Positions 55,601 to 64,000 of a stretch of DNA of 64,000 nt are shown in pieces. Location of the stretch: contig CM042089.1 of NCBI GenBank assembly GCA_023512835.1, positions 1,827,987-1,891,986 on the forward strand, given 5' to 3'. Position 1 is the first letter of the stretch. Each line of letters opens with the position of its first letter. The DNA is from Taxillus chinensis (taxonomy: Eukaryota; Streptophyta; Magnoliopsida; Santalales; Loranthaceae). Position numbers and translations under genes: made by a program. Below the pieces are notes generated by a model. That model had not been told where the DNA came from and did no database searches. It worked only from the letters and a program-made list of their open reading frames with translations.

Positions 55601-57998
55601 TACCAAGCAAACTCAAAGTGCCTCAAACACAAGGATGTAAATAAGTTGCTTAAGGTCTTTTCAATTTGAACCAGTTAGCCTTTCCATGCATGGGATGGGG
55701 GCATTAAGGATTAATTAGGTAATGATGACACCATTTATTAAGTTTGCAAGAAAACCCATGATTTTCCAATATATACAATATATCGGTCAATATCAGTAAA
55801 GAACAAGAAAGATAGCAATAGGTAAAAAATGGCATAATATTACAAAAATGTAAGGATGTTGATCTACCACAGCGACATTGGATGGCCTTCCAGCCAATTT
55901 AACAAATTAGGCTTGTCTAGCCAACAACAAAGCTTTCTTCTAGAAACATTCTTATGTGAAGTGATAGGTACGAAACAAATCCAAATCTGCCTCATTGTGC
56001 ATAAACTCCTTCAATTAGAATTTAGCAAAGGAGCAAAATAATTCTTCTAGAAATCTTGTGGAGGGTTATTTACGCAAATCTAGCATTGTGCATTAATTAT
56101 ATTTTTTATCACAACAATGGGTACCATCCACTCTAAAGGAGACAAACTAATCTTGCGAGGTATGTGATGTATGTGATACCCAACCCAAACATTGATGCCA
56201 CAATCAATTCCACCTCTCAGCAGAATCAAACCCAATAAAGCCAAGCCACTCCTACATTCTACTTGGGCTGGGGGTGTTGGAAGTGCATCAACTATGGCTA
56301 AGTTTGATAATGTTGTGCTTTTAGAAGAAGTTGGTTTTAACTGTGCTGAAAAAATAAGTTATTGTAAAAATAACATGTAAGTATTTGAGAAAATATAATT
56401 TTAAAAGTACTTTAAAATTTAAAAGTAGATGATAAGTGTTTGATAAATTAAAAACAAAAGTACTGTAAAAATTTAAAAGACAAAAATAACCTTCTTAATT
56501 GTAATATAATTTTTTTATAAATAACATTTTAAAAAAAACTTATCTTATCCCATCCCCCATTCCTACCGCCCCCTCCCTCATCAGATTGGTTTCCTTAACT
56601 GATCCAAAACAACTACTTCTGCATCTACATTATTGATTTAGTATAATTTCAATAAGGTATTTGATTAAATTCTAATGAGAAATAGCATGACCACATGCAC
56701 ATAGCACTCATATTCATACCCCAGTTCAGCCCTCCAGTTCATTCCATGAATAATAAATGAAGAACAAAATTCCGGGCTAGCTCAACCTCAGTCCAAAGTT
56801 CTGTTACATCATGAAGCCATTTTTTTTGTAATGATATGATTGTATTTCAACAGTATATTTAACTATTGCAGTATGTTTCTTCGTCTGTTCATTCAAAATA
56901 CAAAATTTCGCCATAGCTGAAGACTACATGAGTATATGATGGGGTGAATTATTAATGAACCTTCCCAGTAAGATCCTCTCAAGCCATAGAATATTCATCA
57001 GATTATTTTGTAAGAGTCAAAGGCTCAAATGTAACATAATATAGATTTTTTCCTTTTTTGTTTTTTTAAAAATTAATGAAGTGGTGGTTCCTCATATCAA
57101 TTCTATTCTATTTTTTAAAAATGCTGACTTAATTCATCCAAAAATAAAACCCATGATGCTGACTTAATCCATCCAAAAATAAAGCCTGTAATCAAAACAA
57201 ATGAAACCGCGAAATACATAGAAGAATGTCAAATATTTTGGCATACCAAAACACAGGCAAACACATGTATCTGAAATCACTATTTAAAATGTTGTAGGAT
57301 TCAGCAGTATCTAACCCCCCGAACGCCATTAAAACAAGGAGCAATGAACCCTCAGTATTTAAAATGTGGTAGAATTCAGTAGTCCCTAAAGTGGTGATTC
57401 TATAAAGAATAATCATGGGGGGAAAAGTTCGACAACCACCAATAATGTTAATCGAGTTTCAATAAAGGAGCAATGAACGCAAGTGAAGCAAGTTCACAAA
57501 ACATCCGAAATTGATCAAAAAAACCAAGAATAAAAATAAAAACAGTGCAAAAATAATAGAAATTCGATCAAACGACATCAATCAGATCAAAAGAGATAGA
57601 GGGCATTAAATTAAAAGGCAGAGAGATTAAGTGAAGAAAGAGAGGGGGCTTGAATGAGAGCATGCCTCCATAAGAGTGAGCAATAGGCGTCTGGCGGCGT
57701 CGCGAACGGGCTGTTTGCCGTCGCCGAGACGCTCGACGACAGCGGGGGCGAGAGCATTAAAGTGAATCTTCAAATGCTCGCCGGAGAGCACGGCGGCGGA
57801 GGCCAATGCCTGCAGGGCCCCCTGAGCGACCCTGAAGTTGCTGTCCTTGAGGAGATCCAAGCACGCGTCGACCAGAGAGGTGGCCTCAGAGGCCGACAGG
57901 CTCTTCCTCGAAGCTTCGAGAAGTTGGTGAAGCCGCTCCACGCCAGCCATCCTCTCCTTGGTGTCCTTGGCTCGCGCCATCTCCAGGGCCGCTTCCAT
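37647..57998 (-). CDS. CLASP: CLASP, CLIP-associated microtubule protein, 1,436 aa
   Basis: Plant CLASP binds microtubules through TOG domains, tethers them to the cell cortex and affects cell division and growth. Exons, 5' to 3': 57666-57998, 54739-54894, 54565-54627, 53411-53479, 53150-53315, 50630-50791, 50187-50284, 48763-48837, 48605-48673, 48441-48526, 48251-48368, 47603-47701, 47167-47524, 45268-47042, 45058-45159, 44488-44592, 44271-44345, 44129-44197, 43985-44053, 38815-38916, 37647-37808. They total 4,311 nt with no frame conflict; the length is nearly that of Arabidopsis CLASP (about 1,439). Residues 1-260 form the first TOG ([17 protein letters not shown]..., [16 protein letters not shown]). 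The second TOG is at about 285-500 ([18 protein letters not shown]), then a Ser/Arg-rich linker and further HEAT repeats ([20 protein letters not shown]). The C-terminal TOG ends [10 protein letters not shown]. The first intron appears to use a GC donor. One intron is 5.1 kb with copia debris. Confidence 0.95.
39750..42087 (-). mobile_element. truncated Ty1/copia retrotransposon
   Basis: Read on the minus strand, a 5' LTR (42087 down to 41695) begins TGTTGGAAG and ends TTCTCACA. It is followed at once by TGGTGTCAAGGC (41694-41683), a worn copy of the initiator-Met primer-binding site TGGTATCAGAGC. Next come a GAG-pre-integrase-like patch (LNHKELEKV) and integrase remnants ([23 protein letters not shown]). 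Reverse transcriptase remnants follow ([18 protein letters not shown], then [12 protein letters not shown]). Many stops and shifts break the frames. No 3' LTR was found, so the 3' end is lost. Confidence 0.85.
41695..42087 (-). repeat. copia 5' LTR with internal tandem repeats
   Basis: 393 bp with TG...CA ends, next to a primer-binding site. Its middle (about 41900-42035) contains four worn copies of a phrase like CCTTTGATTGCTCCATTAATG, about 35-45 bp apart. Confidence 0.75.
49370..49690 (-). mobile_element. LINE remnant (C-terminal reverse-transcriptase region)
   Basis: In a CLASP intron. Minus-strand frames give [19 protein letters not shown] then VSIQWV, and further [12 protein letters not shown], then [20 protein letters not shown]. 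This is the typical zf-RVT tail of plant LINEs, with frameshifts between the pieces. Only this 3' part remains. Confidence 0.7.
57664..57665 (-). other. probable GC donor of CLASP intron 1
   Basis: Exon 1 must end after LLLTLME to join [12 protein letters not shown] in phase 0. The bases after GAG are GCATGC; no GT occurs within the following 20 bases. A GC-AG intron fits best. The acceptor before exon 2 (TTTCAG) is canonical. Confidence 0.75.
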
Positions 57999-60900
57999 GG
58001 CCGCGGAGGGGGAGGTCTACGGCTTCAGGACGGCGGATCTTTCCGCCGGAGAATCAGATCTGGCAGGAGACGCGGCGGAGGCGACGGTGCATTCGCAGCG
58101 GCATCGAGAGAATCAGACAGCGAGAGTGAGTGAGAGAGAGAACAAGAGACGGTTTCGTGAAATAGACACGGGAACTGAACTGGCATTATCTCGTTGCCGA
58201 GACAACTACTTTTACCCTTTTTTTTTACAGTTCGTGCCACTGTAAATTCCAACTGAGTTCGGGTTCGGCCAGTGTTTTTATTTTATTTTATTTTTTAAAA
58301 ATTTTAATACCAAAATGGGTCGATCCGGCCCATTTTATTACCATAAATCGAAGAGACTTCACCGCCAGAGTCATAAATTTATTACCATTTTAATGCTCGC
58401 CATTTGAACATGGTTAAACACCCGGATTCGCTGACCACACGTGACATGTTGAGGCGAGGTTCCAACATTTCAACCTGACTAGAAATGTATTAACTATAGT
58501 GCAAAAACAACATGAGTCAAATCGGCATACGAAACGAAATTGGAAAGACGGTTAGAATTTTTAAAAAATAATAGAGGTACCGTATTTTTTTTATTTAATC
58601 TTAGAGTATGGGTATTAGTCAAGTTTTAATTAAATCTAAATCCTATAAAATTGGAATTCTATAATTTTATAATGTTTAGTACATGTTTTATTTTACAACG
58701 TGCCTTGAGAGGACTGATTTGGTGATGGACGGTGTGAGCAGATCAACGTGAAACAAATCGACTGTGATGGACAGATAGAGAGTGGTGAGAAGCAGATCAC
58801 CATGAAACAAATCAATATGGAACATATCGTTGTGAAGCATATTAGAAAGATTGGGGCATATGATTGGGGGCATAGAATAGATCATAGTAGAGCATATGAT
58901 TGGGAGTAAATTGATGTAGAAAGATTTTAGAATGACATAGCATTTAAATTTTTCAGTGAAGATGAGACTCAAGCCATAAATACCGCTAGTGGGACTCTAC
59001 CTTGGACTCCATGTGTGGGAAACATCAACATGGATTTCAATAAAGGAAAAATATATATCTAATCTCATAAATGACTCCCACATTTATGTTGTTTTGAGTG
59101 TAGAGATAAGGGTATGACATTTCATCTATTTATATTTATATTTTAATATTTATTATTCAATCTAAAATATCACCAAATAATTTTCTATCCTTTTTCATAT
59201 TAACCAAACAGCACTATATAAAATTATTTTTCACCCTTTTTATTTTTCACTCGTTTTCTTTCCATACTTATTCCATCTAAATTTTTTCTACACCTTTTAT
59301 ATACCATACCAGACAAAGGGTAAGAGTTTTTTTCACTTTATTTAAGGGAAAAAGCTAAAAAGTCATAAAATTATTTCTACAACAAAAGGCTTATATTTAA
59401 CTTTATTTATAAAATTTATATATTATTTTTTTAAGGCATTAGAAAGTATTATTCATTGCATATAATTATTAAAATATATATATATAAGTTCTTACATCTC
59501 TTACGATTAGACTTTTATTTAATATTAAATTATAAAAAATAATATTAAATAAAGAATAATATAAAATATTATTTTAATTATATATAAAATGACTAAATGA
59601 GAATATTGTGTTGTATATTTATATAAAAAATTAAAAATAATTTTAATATGTAAAATAAAAAACCGGATAACAGTTATAATTGCCGGGAAGACACAACCCC
59701 TAAATTTGTTCTCAATTACAAACCTTTAAATGAATTTGAGTCTAATGCCATAATACTCATTTGATAACGACTTACATTCGTCTAGTATATATATAAAATT
59801 ATATATTTTTAGCTATACGAATGATTTTATTGAAATTATTGTTTTATTATTAAATTTTAATTTGTTGTTAGTAAGATAAATATACCCCACTTGACTCAAA
59901 AAACCAGCAAGGTCCAAGTACCAAGTACGATCCAAAAGCATATGTAAGACCCATTTGATAAACGGGTCATTTTGGAGCACCCCAAGACCTAATTCATTTC
60001 GGGTCGGACGGGCATTCTGGGTCCAATCCGATTGACAGGCTTAGTACGACCTCCTTGCATTTTTAATTACAAAAAAACAAACAAACACACAGCACGGCAG
60101 TGATTAATAAATATTTTGATGCCCAGTAATTTCGGGTTGTGCCCGATTGAGTCAAACAAATCTAGATTGGCTACATCGTTGAAATCGAATGTCATAAAGC
60201 GTCCAAGGCACAGCGTCGGGCACTGCACAGATTTTATTTGGAAAAAACGACGTAGTAATGATAACATTTTGTTTTTTAAAATAAAGTGTTTGCTTTATTC
60301 TAATTGATCAATAAAGATGTAGTAGTGTTTTTTTCCTTTCTGTTTTTAAATATAAAATTATTTTTTGTGTGAGATTTTTTTTTCATTTAAAACAAAAACA
60401 TAATTAAAAATATTTTTTCTATTATCAAATATAATTTATTTTTAAAATTCAGAAAATAAACACTCAAATAAATATTTAAATAAAAAAACAAACAAAAAAC
60501 ACATTACCAAACCCCCAGAAATAACAATAAAGCAGAAAAAGAATATTCTCCCATGATCTGTACAATCATGGAAGAAGGTACGTTCTGTCGTCCATTTATC
60601 TGCACCTCCAATTTTTTATTTATTTTAATTTGTTTTTTTCCTAACAAACATTTTCTTTAATAATATTTTCATCAAATTATTGGAAACGATAATATTAGTC
60701 TATTAGGATACAGACAAGCTTGATAAATCACTTCACATGGGAACCAAAACCTCATATAAAGCTAGAGATCGAAGCCCCTCATATATTTGAAGTTTTTTTT
60801 TTTTAATTATTTGTAAGCACTAAGGATAGGGAAAGGTCCTTCCAAATAAACGATAAAAATAGGCTTCAACTTGACGTAGAAGCTTTTTTTCTAAATTTTA

Positions 60901-63142
60901 TAACGGGTACTGGTCCTCACATGCACCAGGGGTGCAGTTAAAATTTAAGAATAAGTATGTCAATGGGGTTTATGATTGACGATTGACGGACGACACAAAA
61001 CACAGGAAAAGGAAAAATCAAATGACAGAGCCCAACCCACCAACCATGTCGGACTCGGACACAACTCAATAAAAAAAGAAGCAGCCGAAGGAAGCAACTG
61101 CATGCAGATCTTGCTTTGTTTCGTGTCATGTTTTTTTTTTGTCCGGACGTGCACCTTCCTACTTCCTAGGTTGGGCACTGCACAGTCAAATGGCAATTTT
61201 GCCCTTTGCTGGTCAGAGATCTTGTCTCATTCTATGCTATTCGCTTTATCAATCGCTTGGGGGTGGTGTGGGTCTGTGTGTGTTTGGGTGGCTTAGAGTT
61301 ACTTTATTTATAAGTTCAACCAGGCTTGGGAAAAAAAATGTAAAATGCGATGAAAATAACTATTTAAATTAAATTAGAGTGGCGACCAAAAAATAAACAG
61401 GGTCATCTCAATGGAACTGCAGCTAGAGTATTCCCATAGAGATCGGAGGATGTCGTCACTCAATTTCCAAGATAATACCATAAGAACTATTTATAAGAAA
61501 GACAATATAATGAATTATTAGGCCAAGCATTCGTAACCATCAAACTTTTTGTAACAAGAGTTTAAAAAACAAAACATTTGTAATAACCGTAAAGAGTGAT
61601 AGATTAGGGTTTTCCAAATCATGTTGTATATTCTATTTATGATTTTATCTTGCATGTCTCAGTCTCACCGAACTTTTTGATTATTTTTATGTCTCTTTAA
61701 GATTTTATAATAAAGGAAATAAAAACTTTTCAGAAAAATTTAGAAAATAATTAAGTTACTTTTAAAAAACACATGGTCATTATTTGTCAAAAGTTACGCT
61801 CAAACATATGATAACCTAAATTTTGGTGTAACAAAGATTTTTCACATAAAAAATAAACAAATTAAGTGTCTAATATAATAATTCATGTAGTTATTGGTAT
61901 TCTTTTTCATATATCTTTGTTCAATATCTTTACACTAATTTGAGGAAAATACTTTTTTTATTATATAGTTATAAATTAAATTACCTAAATATTTTAATCT
62001 AATTAAATCTCTTTAGAGCAATTCCAACCCATTCTATATTACAAATGTAAATAGTAAAATTTAAAATGTCTACTCCAACATACTATTCACATCACTCTTA
62101 ACATCTGAAAATCGCTACAGTAACTCTTCACAAATGAAGAGTCACTATTCATTATCTACATTTTACTTTATTATTTTTTCTTTCTCCTCCCCTTCTCATC
62201 TCCCATTCTACGCAGCCTCCGATCCTTCACCCTTGCCACCCGTCCCAGCCCCCCCATCCAGGCCCTCCCGTCCAGCCTCCGATCCTTCAATTGGCTAATA
62301 TGATAATTCATATAGTTACTAATATTCTTTTTCATATATTTTTATTCAAGTTAGACACATTTAATATCTTTACACTCATTTGAGGAAAAGAATTTTTTTA
62401 TTATATTATTAGCTGTAATTTAGATTACCTAAATTATTATTTTTAATCTAATTAAGCCATCTTTACCTTATATATACATACACGTTGTAATAATTCAATA
62501 GTGAATAATGACACGCTTTTTCATTCTTTTTATTGTTTTGCTCTGTCAAAATTAATGGCATGTTTGGTTATTTGTTTTCAAAATAAGATTTTATTATCAA
62601 AATTAGAATTTAACCAACAAATCCTGTTTGATACACCTATACTTATTTTTTTTTAATAAAGTGATACTTTTATTTAAATTCTAATTGAAATAAAATACCT
62701 GTTTTAAAAAATCGTTCAACTATTTTTATTTTAAAATTTAAACTTAATTTTTGTATAAGACCTAATTTATTTTTTTCCCTTTACTTTATATCTTGGCCCA
62801 CAATATATATTTTTCGAATCTTCATGAGACTCGATTTTTTAAAATATATTATTTTCAAAATAAATTCTATTCGACTCAATAAAATATATTTTTTGAATTC
62901 AGAATTAAAACTCCAACGCCAATAAAATAAAAACTCATAAAATCGAAACACAAAATTAAAGACACGTAACAAATACCCCTTAAATCTGTTGCTTCCCATT
63001 TTGATCAGATAACAAGTGCTTTGTGAGTGATAATCAAGTGATATTCACTTTGTTCCTTGTTATTATTGTGCCTCGCGTTTCTAGTTCTGCTCTTCCCAAT
63101 CTTTAAATTGAATCTGTTGCTTCTTATTTTGCCTGCATCAGA
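57999..63142. other. CLASP upstream region and intergenic spacer
   Basis: The part next to 57998 is GC-rich and should include the CLASP 5' UTR and promoter. Further right the DNA is AT-rich. A direct repeat flanks about 62010-62290. Patches at 58690-58960 and 59940-60260 look like old insertions but could not be assigned. No gene is seen. Confidence 0.45.
61850..62460. repeat. direct repeat flanking a CT-rich insert
   Basis: About 61868-62010 and 62296-62456 share ordered blocks such as TATTCTTTTTCATATAT, AATATCTTTACACT and TTTGAGGAAAA, then TTTTAATCTAATTAA. Between them lie about 280 bp with C-rich patches near 62210-62290 unlike the flanks. Confidence 0.75.
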
Positions 63143-63237
63143 CAGCCAAAAAATTCAGGGAGTTCAGTTGCCGCATTCTTCTCTCAGGATTTCTGGTCCG
63201 TTTCTAATTCTTCTATGGAGAATACTGCATTGGTTGG
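63143..63237 (+). other. isolated exon-like segment
   Basis: A pyrimidine-rich acceptor (TTGCCTGCATCAG) precedes an open frame reading QPKNSGSSVAAFFSQDFW and SVSNSSMENTALV, ended by a strong donor (TTG|GTAAGT). I do not recognise the protein and find no partner exons. It may be an exon of a gene outside the window, a relic, or chance. Confidence 0.3.
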
Positions 63238-63719
63238 TAAGTTTGATAGTATTCATGTAAGCAGATGTGGTAGATGACGGGGTTTTTCTTGTGGCCAACT
63301 TCTAAGATTTACTGGAACAAACTTCTCCCCTTCAATGAAACTTAGATTTAAATTGGAGTAGTTCACGCGTGAAAAGAAAATAAGCTCAAACAATGGCCAA
63401 AACATGACAAGTGAAAGTATATTTTTTCTGGAGGCTACTCAAAGTGCTATGAATCAAGGAAACAAGGATTTTCTCTGGTTTTGGTAAAACTCCTCTATCC
63501 ATGGTATCATACAAGAAAAAAAATTAAGGCCTAGAAACTACAGGAACAAAATTACAACTGGCTTTCTTTAAAGAATAAAAGTAGAAAAAAAGTTTCAAAT
63601 ATTACATAAAATAAACTCAACACAAAAAACATTTAATAATGGCAAGAAATCCTCTCTGCTTATCACCACGGGAAATATATGATCGTCATATATTGTTGAA
63701 TTATGGAATTGCAACATAC

Positions 63720-63871
63720 CTATGGGTCATCGTCGTAAGGCACGTTTGAAGCAGGTATTTTTGAAAAAAGCACAACAGGTTTCCCATTACGTTGAAATTC
63801 GGAAAGCATAGAAGCATGGGCTGGCTGGTAATGAAAAAAGTTACCCCTCAAATCAAGGCACTCAAGTTTAC
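63720..63871 (-). CDS. last exon of a leucine-rich-repeat protein (partial)
   Basis: Preceded by a good acceptor (TTATTTAG). The frame reads GKLECLDLRGNFFHYQPAHA, then MLSEFQRNGKPVVLFS and ends NVPYDDDP with stop TAG. LECLDLRGN fits a leucine-rich-repeat strand, so this looks like the C-terminus of an LRR protein whose other exons lie beyond 64000. The stop is directly followed by GTATGT, so the DNA also resembles a donor site; since TAG is in frame I take it as the end. I cannot name the gene. Confidence 0.55.
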
Positions 63872-64000
63872 CTAAATAACAGCAATAATGACCACATAAA
63901 ATTTCCAAGCATTAGAAGAATGTTGAATATACAAAATATAATCAGGATAAGGGAACAAAACAATTGATTTAAAAAATAATTTTGTGGCAATAAGATCCAA

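Noticed and set aside
57762..58245. Plus-strand frames of 95 and 123 codons opposite CLASP exon 1
   Set aside because: Antisense shadow of the GC-rich first CLASP exon and 5' UTR.

Overview
This is nuclear DNA from a flowering plant, most likely a eudicot. The evidence is long AT-rich introns with GT-AG borders, plant-only gene families (ABI3, a plant CLASP, a PB1-type Raf-like kinase, class-P alcohol dehydrogenase), a plant-style Pol III promoter, and decayed copia, LINE and hAT-like elements. I cannot name the species. One 500-base run of N (7038-7537) is an assembly gap.

Layout, left to right. (1) 1186-6593, minus: kinase domain of a Raf-like MAPKKK; its 5' exons, expected to carry a PB1 domain, are lost in or near the gap. 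(2) 11042-13618, plus: intact ten-exon alcohol dehydrogenase. (3) 14963-15999, minus: broken soluble inorganic pyrophosphatase. (4) 16300-16605, minus: a 7SL (SRP) RNA gene with an upstream sequence element. (5) 18227-24036, minus: ABI3, the seed-maturation B3 transcription factor, in six exons. (6) About 25500-25940, minus: fragment of a NYN/C2H2-type protein pseudogene. (7) 29271-34332, plus: the USE1 SNARE, seven coding exons. (8) 37647-57998, minus: a full CLASP gene of 21 exons encoding 1,436 residues, with copia and LINE debris in its introns. (9) 63720-63871, minus: last exon of a leucine-rich-repeat protein running off the window.

The genes are unrelated housekeeping and developmental loci, each with its own promoter; nothing looks like a gene cluster. 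From memory, the kinase and ABI3 resemble At3g24715 and At3g24650, which lie near each other in Arabidopsis, so this part may be conserved microsynteny. CLASP (microtubules) and USE1 (retrograde Golgi-ER transport) are transcribed towards each other.

I did not find an unknown biological system. The most unusual points are: an ADH-derived chimeric fragment in the 3-kb fourth intron of ABI3; a decayed tandem copy of the ABI3 3' region; a probable GC-AG first intron in CLASP; an Arg in place of the usual plant His at the ADH active site; the 7SL gene beside a broken pyrophosphatase; and a 29-base G run just past the CLASP stop codon. All exon borders were read by eye and checked for reading-frame consistency only.
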